A stretch of DNA of 64,000 nt from Anaspis maculata (taxonomy: Eukaryota; Arthropoda; Insecta; Coleoptera; Scraptiidae). Within the stretch, counting starts at the first letter, position 1; each line of letters begins with the position of its first letter. Position numbers and translations under genes: made by a program. The notes below the pieces were generated by a model. It was given only the letters and a program-made list of their open reading frames with translations. It was not told the origin of the DNA and ran no database searches. Shown here piece by piece: positions 1 through 10,987 of the stretch. The stretch is from assembly GCA_949128115.1 (NCBI GenBank), contig OX421968.1:434001-498000 (forward strand). Direction: 5' to 3'.

Positions 1-1925
1 ACGTGGGTTGGAGCCTGGAGTCACGTGGGTTGGAACGTGAACTTTTTGGATAACAATTGTGTCTTTTCTTCTATTTTTGTGTTCGTTCGTCAGATGTTGC
101 GTTTGGAACAAGTAGCTGCCAACTCCAAAAGTGGTGAACGAACGTTTTAAGTCACGTGGGTTGAAGCCTGAGGTCACGTGGATTGAAGCCTGAAGTCACG
201 TGGGTTGAAGCCAAAAGTCACGTGGGTTGAAACCTGAACTTTTTGGATAACAATTGAGTCTTTTCTTCTATATTTGTGTTCGTTCGTCAGATGTTGCGTT
301 TGGAACAAGTAGCTGCCAACATCAAAAGTGGTGACCGATCGTTTTGAAAGTCACGTGGGTGAAAGCCTGAAGTCACGTGGGTTGGAGCCTGGAGTCACGT
401 GGGTTGGAACGTGAACTTTTTGGATAACAATTGTGTCTTTTCTTCTATTTTTGTGTTCGTTCGTCAGATGTTGCGTTTGGAACAAGTAGCTGCCAACTCC
501 AAAAGTGGTGAACGAACGTTTTAAGTCACGTGGGTTGAAGCCTGAAGTCACGTGGGTTGAAGCCAAAAGTCACGTGGGTTGAAACCTGAACTTTTTGGAT
601 AACAATTGTGTCTTTTCTTCTATATTCGTGTTCGTTCGACAGATGTTGCGTTTGGAAAGAGTAGCTGCCAACTTCAAAAGTGGTTACCGATCGTTTTCAA
701 AGTCACGTGGGTTGAAGCCTGAAGTCACGTGGGTTAAAGCCAAAAGTCACGTGGGTTGAAACCTGAACTTTTTGGATAACAATTGTGTCTTTTCTTTTAT
801 ATTTGTGTTCGTTCGACAGATGTTGCGTTTGGAAAGAGTAGCTGCCAACTTCAAAAGTGGTGACCGATCGTTTCCAAAGTCACGTGGGTTGAAGCCTGAA
901 GTCACGTGGGTTGAAGCCTGGAGTTACGTGGGTTCTAACCTAAACTTTTTGGATAACAATTGTGTCTTTTTTTCTATATTTGTGTTCGTTTGTCAGATGT
1001 TGCGTTTGGAAAAAGTAGCTGCCAACTTCAAAAGTGGTGACCGATCGTTTCCAAAGTCACGTGGGTTGAAGCCTGAAGTCACGTGGGTTGAAGCCTGAGG
1101 TCACGTGGGTTGAAGCCAAAAGTCACGTGGGTTAAAACCTGATCTTTTTGGATACCAATTGTGTTTTTTCTTCTATATTTGTGTTCGTTCGTCTGATGTT
1201 GCGTTTGGAACAAGTAGCTGCCAACATCAAAAGTGGTGACCGATCGTTTTCAAAGTCACGTGGGTTGAAGCCTGAAGTCACGTGAGTTGAAGCCTGAAGT
1301 CACGTGGGTTGAAGCCTGAAGTCACGTAGGATGAAGCCTAAAGTCACGTGGGTTCAAACCTAAACTTTTTGGATAACAATTGTGTCTTTTTTTCTATATT
1401 TGTGTTCGTTCGTAAGATGTTGCGTTTGGAAAGAGTAGCTGCCAACTTTAAAAGTGGTTACCGATCGTTTTCAAAGTCACGTGGGTTGAAGCCTGAAGTT
1501 ACGTGGGTTGGAGCCTGAGGTCACGTGGGTTGAAGCCAGAAGTCACGTGGGTTAAAACCTGAACTTTTTGGATACCAATTGTGTCTTTTCTTCTATATTT
1601 GTGTTCGTTCGTCAGATGTTGCGTTTGGAAAGAGTAGCTGCCAACTTCAAAAGTGGTTACCGATCGTTTTCAAAGTCACGTGGGTTGACGCCTTGAGTCA
1701 CGTGGGTTGAAGCCTGGAGTCACGTGGGTTCAAACCTAAACTTTTTGGATAACAATTGTGTCTTTTTTTCTATATTTGTGTTCGTTTGTCAGATGTTGCG
1801 TTTGGGAAGAGTAGCTGCCAACTTCAAAAGTGGTTACCGATCGATTTCAAAGTCACGTGAGTTGGAGCCTGATGTCACGTGGGTTGAAGCCAAAAGTCAC
1901 GTGGGTTCAAACCTGAACTTTTTGG
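1..1925 (+). repeat. 1.9-kb segment duplicated at 21928-23852
   Basis: Monomer order, box number and rare variants match between 1-1925 and 21928-23852 at a constant offset of 21,927 bp. Shared variants include GTAACGTAGG-region boxes with ATGAAGCC, GTAAGATG replacing GTCAGATG, GACGCCTTGAG and CGATCGATTTC. At about 1926 the first copy reads GGATAACAATTG and the second GGATACTAATTG, marking the breakpoint. The next matching stretch is 3828-4860 with 23853-24885 at an offset of 20,025 bp, so the first copy carries 1,902 bp that the second lacks. The first copy continues beyond the left edge. Confidence 0.88.
81..143 (+). repeat. S-type core with internal 8-bp inverted repeat
   Basis: This core variant has ACTCCAAAAGTGGTGAACGAACGTTTTAA-type sequence in place of the usual TACCGATCG (or GACCGATCG). 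The change loses the CGATCG site and shortens the core by 2 bp before the first box. GAACGAAC at 136-143 is the exact reverse complement of GTTCGTTC at 81-88 in the same core, so S-type monomers, unlike the R and Q types, can pair internally. Further S-type copies occur near 9.7, 13.6, 19.6, 22.0, 22.4, 26.7, 28.0, 31.0, 31.4, 34.6, 35.0, 37.9 and 38.2 kb. Confidence 0.8.
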
Positions 1926-2275
1926 ATAACAATTGTGTCTTTTCTTCTATATTCGTGTTCGTTCGACAGATGTTGCGTTTGGAAAGAGTAGCTGCCAACT
2001 TCAAAAGTGGTTACCGATCGTTTTCAAAGTCACGTGGGTTGAAGCCTGAAGTCACGTGGGTTAAAGCCAAAAGTCACGTGGGTTGAAACCTGAACTTTTT
2101 GGATAACAATTGTGTCTTTTCTTCTATATTTGTGTTCGTTCGACAGATGTTGCGTTTGGAAAGAGTAGCTGCCAACTTCAAAAGTGGTGACCGATCGTTT
2201 CCAAAGTCACGTGGGTTGAAGCCTGAAGTCACGTGGGTTGAAGCCTGGAGTAACGTGGGTTCTAACCTAAACTTT

Positions 2276-3311
2276 TTGGGAAACAATTGTGTCTTTTTTT
2301 CTATATTTGTGTTCGTTTGTCAGATGTTGCGTTTGGAAAGAGTAGCTGCCAACTTCAAAAGTGGTTACCGATCGTTTTCAATGTCACGTGGGTTGAAGCC
2401 TGAAGTCACGTGGGTTGAAGCCTGAGGTCACGTGGGTTGAAGCCAAAAGTCACGTGGGTAAAAACCTGATCTTTTTGGATACCAATTGTGTTTTTTCTTC
2501 TATATTTGTGTTCGTTCGTCTGATGTTGCGTTTGGAACATGTAGCTGCCAACATCAAAAGTGGTGACCGATCGTTTTCAAAGTCACGTGGGTTGAAGCCT
2601 GAAGTCACGTGAGTTGAAGCCTGAAGTCACGTGGGTTGAAGCCTGAAGTCACGTGGGATGAAGCCTAAAGTCACGTGGGTTCAAACCTAAACTTTTTGGA
2701 TAACAATTGTGTCTTTTTTTCTATATTTGTGTTCGTTTGTCAGATGTTGCGTTTGGAAAGAGTAGCTGCCAACTTCAAAAGTGGTTACCGATCGTTTCCA
2801 AAGTCACGTGGGTTGAAGCCTGAAGTTACGTGGGTTGGAGCCTGAGGTCACGTGGGTTGAAGCCAGAAGTCACGTGGGTTAAAACCTGAACTTTTTGGAT
2901 ACCAATTGTGTCTTTTCTTCTATATTTGTGTTCGTTCGTCAGATGTTGCGTTTGGAAAGAGTAGCTGCCAACTTCAAAAGTGGTTACCGATCGTTTTCAC
3001 AGTCACGTGGGTTGAAGCCTGAAGTCACGTGGGTTGAAGCCTGGAGTTACGTGGGTTCTAACCTAAACTTTTTGGGAAACAATTGTGTCTTTTTTTCTAT
3101 ATTTGTGTTCGTTTATCAGATGTTGCGTTTGGAAAGAGTAGCTGCCAACTTCAAAAGTGGTTACCGATCGTTTTCAATGTCACGTGGGTTGAAGCCTGAA
3201 GTCACGTGGGTTGAAGCCTGAGGTCACGTGGGTTGAAGCCAAAAGTCACGTGGGTAAAAACCTGATCTTTTTGGATACCAATTGTGTTTTTTCTTCTATA
3301 TTTGTGTTCGT
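2276..3311 (+). repeat. Local 796-bp tetramer higher-order repeat
   Basis: Monomers of 177, 199, 221 and 199 bp sum to 796 bp, and sequence around 2276-2515 recurs at 3072-3311. Three diagnostic variants are shared: TTGGGAAACAATTG in the core, TTTTCAATGTCACG at the first box, and GGGTAAAAACCTGATC before the next core. Their co-occurrence in the same order and spacing shows a duplication of four monomers together, not independent mutation. The copies diverge after about 3311, where GTCTGATG in the first copy corresponds to GTCAGATG in the second. Confidence 0.85.
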
Positions 3312-6300
3312 TCGTCAGATGTTGCGTTTGGAAAGAGTAGCTGCCAACTTCAAAAGTGGTTACCGATCGTTTTCAAAGTCACGTGGGTTGAAGCCTGAAG
3401 TTACGTGGGTTGGAGCCTGAGGTCACGTGGGTTGAAGCCAGAAGTCACGTGGGTTAAAACCTGAACTTTTTGGATACCAATTGTGTCTTTTCTTCTATAT
3501 TTGTGTTCGTTCGTCAGATGTTGCGTTTGGAAAGAGTAGCTGCCAACTTCAAAAGTGGTTACCGATCGTTTTCAAAGTCACGTGGGTTGACGCCTTAAGT
3601 CACGTGGGTTGAAGCCTGGAGTCACGTGGGTTCAAACCTAAACTTTTTGGATAACAATTGTGTCTTTTTTTCTATATTTGTGTTCGTTTGTCAGATGTTG
3701 CGTTTGGGAAGAGTAGCTGCCAACTTCAAAAGTGGTTACCGATCGTTTTCAAAGTCACGTGAGTTGGAGCCTGATGTCACGTGGGTTGAAGCCAAAAGTC
3801 ACGTGGGTTAAAACCTGAACTTTTTGGATACCAATTGTGTTTTTTCTTCTATATTTGTGTTCGTTTGTCTGATGTTGCGTTTGGAACAAGTAGCTGCCAA
3901 CATCAAAAGTGGTGACCGATCGTTTTCAAAGTCACGTGGGTTGAAGCCTGAAGTCACGTGGGTTGAAGCCTGATGTCACGTGGGTTGAAGCCTGAAGTCA
4001 CGTGGGTTGAAGCCTGAAGTCACGTGGGTTGGAGCCTAAAGTCACGTGGGTTAAAACCTGAACTTTTTGGATAACAATTGTGTTTTTTCTTCCATATTTG
4101 TGTTCGTTCGTCAGATGTTGCGTTTGGAAAGAGTAGCTGCCAACTTCAAAAGTGGTTACCGATCGTTTTCAAAGTCACGTGGGTTGAAGCCTGAAGTCAC
4201 GTGGGTTGAAGCCTGAGGTCACGTGGGTTGAAGCCAAAAGTCACGTGGGTTAAAACCTGAACATTTTGGATACCAATTGTGTCTTTTCTTCTATATTTGT
4301 GTTCGTTCGTCAGATGTTGCGTTTGGAAAGAGTAGCTGCCAACTTTAAAAGTGGTTACCGATCGTTTTCAAAGTCACGTGGGTGGACGCCTGAAGTCACG
4401 TGGGTTGAAGCCTGAAGTCACGTGGGTTGAAGCCAAAAGTCACGTGGGTTGGAACCTGAACTTTTTGGATAACAATTGAGTCTTTTCTTCTATATTTGTG
4501 TTCGTTCGTCAGATGTTGCGTTTGGAAAGAGTAGCTGCCAACTTCAAAAGTGGTGACCGATCGTTTTCAAAGTCACGTGGGTGAAAGCCTGAAGTCACGT
4601 GGGTTGGAGCCTGGAGTCACGTGGGTTGGAACGTGAACTTTTTGGATAACAATTGTGTCTTTTCTTCTATTTTTGTGTTTGTTCGTCAGATGTTGCGTTT
4701 GGAACAAGTAGCTGCCAACTCCAAAAGTGGTGAACGAACGTTTTAAGTCACGTAGGTTGAAGCCTGAGGTCACGTGGATTGAAGCCTGAAGTCACGTGGG
4801 TTGGAGCCTGGAGTCACGTGGGTTCAAACCTGAACTTTTTGGATAACAATTGCGTCTTTTTTTCTATATTTGTGTTCGTTCGTCAGATGTTGCGTTTGGA
4901 AAGAGTAGCTGCCATTTTCAAAAGTGGTTACCGATCGTTTTCAAAGTCACGTGGGTTGAAGCCTGAAGTCACGTGGGTTAAAGCCAAAAAGTCACGTGGG
5001 TTGAAACCTGAACTTTTTGGATAACAATTGTGTCTTTCCTTCTATATTTGTGTTCGTTCGACAGATGTTGCGTTTGGAAAGAGTAGCTGCCAACTTCAAA
5101 AGTGGTGACCGATCGTTTCCAAAGTCACGTGGGTTGAAGCCTGCAGTCACGTGGGTTCAAACCTAAACTTTTTGGATAACAATTGTGTCTTTTTTTCTAT
5201 ATTTGTGTTCGTTTGTCAGATGTTGCGTTTGGAAAGAGTAGCTGCCAACTTCAAAAGTGGTTACCGATCGTTTTCAAATTCACGTGGGTTGAAGCCTGAA
5301 GTCACGTGGGTTGAAGCCAAAAGTCACGTGGGTTAAAACCTGAACTTTTTGGATACCAATTGTGTTTTTTCTTCTATATTTGTGTTCGTTCGTCTGATGT
5401 TGCGTTTGGAACAAGTAGCTGCCAACATCAAAAGTGGTGACCGATCGTTTTCAAAGTCACGTGGGTTGAAGCCTGAAGTCACGTGGGTTGAAGCCTGATG
5501 TCACGTGGGTTGAAGCCTGAAGTCACGTGGGTTGAAGCCTGAAGTCACGTGGGTTGAACCCTGAAGTCACGTGGGTTGAAGCCAAAAGTCACGTGGGTTT
5601 AAACCTGATCTTTTTGGATACCAATTGTGTTTTTTCTTCTATATTTGTGTTCGTTCGTCTGATGTTGCGTTTGGAACAAGTAGCTGCCAACATCAAAAGT
5701 GGTGACCGATCGTTTTCAAAGTCACGTGGGTTGAAGCCTGGAGTCACGTGAGTTGAAGCCTGAAGTCACGTGGGTTGAAGCCTCAAGTCACGTGGGATGA
5801 AGCCTAAAGTCACGTGGGTTCAAACCTAAACTTTTTGGATAACAATTGTGTTTTTTTTTCTATATTTGTGTTCGTTCGTCAGATGTTGCGTTTGGAAAGA
5901 GTAGCTGCCAACTTCAAAAGTGGTTACCGATCGTTTTCAAAGTCACGTGGGTTGAAGCCTGAAGTTACGTGGGTTGGAGCCTGAGGTCACGTGGGTTGAA
6001 GCCAGAAGTCACGTGGGTTAAAACCTGAACTTTTTGGATACCAATTGTGTCTTTTCTTCTATATTTGTGTTCGTTCGTCAGATGTTGCGTTTGGAAAGAG
6101 TAGCTGCCAACTTCAAAAGTGGTTACCGATCGTTTTCAAAATCACGTGGGTTTAAGCCTGAGGTCACGTGGGTTGAAGCCAAAAGTCACGTGGGTTAAAA
6201 CCTGAATTTTTTGGATACCAATTGTGTCTTTTCTTCTATATTTGTGTTCGTTCGTCAGATGTTGCGTTTGGAAAGGGTAGCTGCCAACTTCAAAAGTGGT

Positions 6301-7394
6301 TACCGATCGTTTTCAAAGTCACGTGGGTTGACGCCTTAAGTCACGTGGGTTGAAGCCTGGAGTCACGTGGGTTCAAACCTAAACTTTTTGGATAACAATT
6401 GTGTCTTTTTTTCTATATTTGTGTTCGTTTGTCAGATGTTGCGTTTGGGAAGAGTAGCTGCCAACTTCAAAAGTGGTTACCGATCGTTTTCAAAGTCACG
6501 TGAGTTGGAGCCTGATGTCACGTGGGTTGAAGCCAAAAGTCACGTGGGTTAAAACCTGAACTTTTTGGATACCAATTGTGTTTTTTCTTCTATATTTGTG
6601 TTCGTTCGTCTGATGTTGCGTTTGGAACAAGTAGCTGCCAACATCAAAAGTGGTGACCGATCGTTTTCAAAGTCACGTGGGTTGAAGCCTGAAGTCACGT
6701 GGGTTGGAGCCTAAAGTCACGTGGGTTGAAACCTGAACTTTTTGGATAACAATTGTGTTTTTTCTTCCATATTTGTGTTCGTTCGTCAGATGTTGCGTTT
6801 GGAAAGAGTAGCTGCCAACTTCAAAAGTGGTTACCGATCGTTTTCAAAGTCACGTGGGTTGAAGCTTGAAGTCACGTGGGTTGGAGCCTGAGGTCACGTG
6901 GGTTGAAGCCAAAAGTCACGTGGGTTAAAACCTGAACTTTTTGGATACCAATTGTGTCTTTTCTTCCATATTTGTGTTCGTTCGTCAGATGTTGCGTTTG
7001 GAAAGAGTAGCTGCCAACTTTAAAAGTGGTTACCGATCGTTTTCAAAGTCACGTGGGTGGACGCCTGAAGTCACGTGGGTTGAAGCCTGAAGTCACGTGG
7101 GTTGAAGCCAAAAGTCACGTGGGTTGGAACCTGAACTTTTTGGATAACAATTGTGTCTTTTCTTCTATATTTGTGTTCGTTCGTCAGATGTTGCGTTTGG
7201 AAAGAGAAGCTGCCAACTTCAAAAGTGGTTACCGATCGTTTTCAAAGTCACGTGGGTTGAAGCCTGAAGTCACGTGGGTTGAAGCCTGAGGTCACGTGGG
7301 TTGAAGCCAAAAGTCACGTGGGTTAAAACCTGATTCTTTTGGATACCAATTGTGTCTTTTCTTCTATATTTGTGTTCGTTCGTCAGATGTTGCG

Positions 7395-7405
7395 TTCTGC
7401 CAACT
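7395..7405 (+). other. Core with 12-bp internal deletion
   Basis: The core reads TGCGTTCTGCCAAC where all neighbours read TGCGTTTGGAAAGAGTAGCTGCCAAC-type sequence. Twelve bases (TGGAAAGAGTAG) are missing, so this monomer is a rare exception to the 111 + 22n length rule. I did not see the same deletion elsewhere in the window, so it appears private to this monomer. Confidence 0.8.
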
Positions 7406-10400
7406 TCAAAAGTGGTTACTGATCGTTTTCAAAGTCACGTGGGTTGACGCCTGAAGTCACGTGGGTTGAAGCCTGAAGTCACGTGGGTTGAGGCCAAAAG
7501 TCACGTGGGTTGAAACCTGAACTTTTTGGATAACAATTGTGTCTTTTCTTCTATATTTGTGTTCGTTCGTCAGATGTTGCGTTTGGAACAAGTAGCTGCC
7601 AACATCAAAAGTGGTGACCGATCGTTTTGAAAGTCACGTGGGTGAAAGCCTGAAGTCACGTGGGTTGGAGCCTGAAGTCACGTGGGTTGAAACCTGAACT
7701 TTTTGGATAACAATTGTGTCTTTTCTCCTATTTTTGTGTTCGTTCGTCAGATGTCGCGTTCGAAACAAGTAGCTGCCAACTCCAAAAGTGGTGACCGAAC
7801 GTTTTAAAAGTCACGTGGGTTGAAGCCTGAGGTCACGTGGGTTGAAGCCAAAAGTCACGTGGGTTAAAACCTGATCTTTTTGGATACCAATTGTGTTTTT
7901 TCTTCTATATTTGTGTTCGTTCGTCTGATGTTGCGTTTGGAACAAGTAGCTGCCAACATCAAAAGTGGTGACCGATCGTTTTCAAAGTCACGTGGGTTGA
8001 AGCCTGAAGTCACGTGAGTTGAAGCCTGAAGTCACGTGGGTTGAAGCCTGAAGTCACGTGGGTTGAAGCCTGGAGTCACGTGGGTTCAAACCTGAACTTT
8101 TTGGATAACAATTGTATCTTTTTTTCTATATTTGTGTTCGTTCGTCAGATGTTGCGTTTGGGAAGAATAGCTGCCAACTTCAAAAGTGGTTACCGATCGT
8201 TTTCAAAGTCACGTGGGTTGAAGCCTGAAGTCACGTGGGTTGAAGCCAAAAGTCACGTGGGTTAAAACCTGAACTTTTTGGATACCAATTGTGTTTTTTT
8301 TTCTATATTTGTGTTCGTTCGTCAGATGTTGCGTTTGGAAAGAGTAGCTGCCAACTTCAAAAGTGGTTACCGATCGTTTTCAAAGTCACGTGGGTTGACG
8401 CCTTAAGTCACGTGGGTTGAAGCCTGGAGTCACGTGGGTTCAAACCTAAACTTTTTGGATAACAATTGTGTCTTTTTTTCTATATTTGTGTTCGTTTGTC
8501 AGATGTTGCGTTTGGGAAGAGTAGCTGCCAACTTCAAAAGTGGTTACCGATCGTTTTCAAAGTCACGTGAGTTGGAGCCTGATGTCACGTGGGTTGAAGC
8601 CAAAAGTCACGTGGGTTAAAACCTGAACTTTTTGGATACCAATTGTGTTTTTTCTTCTATATTTGTGTTCGTTCGTCTGATGTTGCGTTTGGAACAAGTA
8701 GCTGCCAACTCCAAAAGTGGTGAACGAACGTTTTAAGTCACGTAGGTTGAAGCCTGAGGTCACGTGGTTTAAAGCCTGAAGTCACGTGGGTTGAAGCCAA
8801 AAGTCACGTATGTTGAAACCTGAACTTTTTGGATAACAATTGAGTCTTTTCTTCTATATTTGTGTTCGTTCGTCAGATGTTGCGTTTGGAACAAGTAGCT
8901 GCCAACATCAAAAGTGGTGACCGATCGTTTTGAAAGTCACGTGGGTGAAAGCCTGAAGTCACGTGGGTTGAAGCCTGATGTCACGTGGGTTGAAGCCTGA
9001 AGTCACGTGGGTTGAAGCCTGAAGTCACGTGGGTTGGAGCCTAAAGTTACGTGGGTTAAAACCTGAACTTTTTGGATAACAATTGTGTTTTTTCTTCCAT
9101 ATTTGTGTTCGTTCGTCAGATGTTGCGTTTGGAAAGAGTAGCTGCCAACTTCAAAAGTGGTTACCGATCGTTTTCAAAGTCACGTGAGTTGAAGCCTGAA
9201 GTCACGTGGGTTGGAGCCTGAGGTCACGTGGGTTGAAGCCAAAAGTCACGTGGGTTAAAACCTGAACTTTTTGGATACCAATTGTGTCTTTTCTTCTATA
9301 TTTGTGTTCGTTCGTCAGATGTTGCGTTTGGAAAGAGTAGCTGCCAACTTTAAAAGTGGTTACCGATCGTTTTCAAAGTCACGTGGGTGGACGCCTGAAG
9401 TCACGTGGGTTGAAGCCTGAAGTCACGTGGGTTGAAGCCAAAAGTCACGTGGGTTGGAACCTGAACTTTTTGGATAACAATTGTGTCTTTTCTTCTATAT
9501 TTGTGTTCGTTCGTCAGATGTTGCGTTTGGAAGGAGTAGCTGCCAACTTTAAAAGTGGTGACCGATCGTTTTCAAAGTCACGTGGGTGAAAGCCTGAAGT
9601 CACGTGGGTTGGAGCCTGGAGTCACGTGGGTTGGAACGTGAACTTTTTGGATAACAATTGTGTCTTTTCTTCTATTTTTGTGTTCGTTCGTCAGATGTTG
9701 CGTTTGGAACAAGTAGCTGCCAACTCCAAAAGTGGTGAACGAACGTTTTAAGTCACGTAGGTTGAAGCCTGAGGTCACGTGGATTGAAGCCTGAAGTCAC
9801 GTGGGTTGAAGCCAAAAGTCACGTATGTTGAAACCTGAACTTTTTGATAACAATTGAGTCTTTTCTTCTATATTTGTGTTCGTTCGTCAGATGTTGCGTT
9901 TGGAACAAGTAGCTGCCAACATCAAAAGTGGTGACCGATCGTTTTGAAAGTCACGTGGGTTGAAGCCTGAAGTCACGTGGGTTAAAGCCAAAAGTCACGT
10001 GAGTTGAAACCTGAACTTTTTGGATAACAATTGTGTCTTTTTTTCTATATTTGTGTTCGTTCGTCAGATGTTGCGTTTGGAAAGAGTAGCTGTCATTTTC
10101 AAAAGTGGTTACCGATCGTTTTCAAAGTCACGTGGGTTGAAGCCTGAAGTCACGTGGGTTAAAGCCAAAAGTCACGTGGGTTGAAACCTGAACTTTTTGG
10201 ATAACAATTGTGTCTTTTCTTCTATATTTGTGTTCGTTCGACAGATGTTGCGTTTGGAAAGAGTAGCTGCCAACTTCAAAAGTGGTGACCGATCGTTTCC
10301 AAAGTCACGTGGGTTGAAGCCTGAAGTCACGTGGGTTGAAGCCTGGAGTCACGTGGGTTCAAACCTAAACTTTTTGGATAACAATTGTGTTTTTTTTTCT

Positions 10401-10833
10401 ATATTTGTGTTCGTTTGTCAGATGTTGCGTTTGGAAAGAGTAGCTGCCATTTTCAAAAGTGGTTACCGATCGTTTTCAAAGTCACGTGGGTTGAAGCCTG
10501 AAGTCACGTGGGTTAAAGCCAAAAGTCACGTGGGTTGAAACCTGAACTTTTTGGATAACAATTGTGTCTTTTCTTCTATATTTGTGTTCGTTCGACAGAT
10601 GTTGCGTTTGGAAAAAGTAGCTGCCAACTTCAAAAGTGGTTACCGATCGTTTTCAAATTCACGTGGGTTGAAGCCTGAAGTCACGTGGGTTGAAGCCAAA
10701 AGTCACGTGGGTTAAAACCTGAACTTTTAGGATACCAATTGTGTTTTTTCTTCTATATTTGTGTTCGTTCGTCTGATGTTGCGTTTGGAACAAGTAGCTG
10801 CCAACATCAAAAGTGGTGACCGATCGTTTTCAA

Positions 10834-10987
10834 AGTCACGTGGGTTGAAGCCTGAAGTCACGTGGGTTGAAGCCTGATGTCACGTGGGTTGAAGCCTGAA
10901 GTCACGTGGGTTGAAGCCTGAAGTCACGTGGGTCGAAGCCTGAAGTCACGTGGGTTGAAGCCTAAAGTCACGTGGGTTGAAACCTGA
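10834..10987 (+). repeat. Seven-copy 22-bp box tract, second example
   Basis: Boxes begin at 10834, 10856, 10878 (TGTCACG variant), 10900, 10922, 10944 and 10966, with the next core starting at 10988. The sixth box region carries GGGTCGAAGCC, a T-to-C change shared with the related tract at about 15.4 kb. That supports copying of this tract as a unit within the duplication at a 4,484-bp offset. Confidence 0.92.

Noticed and set aside
772..790. Match to the lac operator half (GGATAACAATT) in most cores.
   Set aside because: An 11-base chance match in a eukaryotic satellite; the remainder of the operator is absent and there is no bacterial context or vector sequence.
10834..10987. CRISPR-like array of short repeats.
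   Set aside because: The 22-bp units are directly contiguous with no unique spacers, and the 111-bp cores between runs are themselves repeats. There are no cas genes and the DNA is eukaryotic in character.
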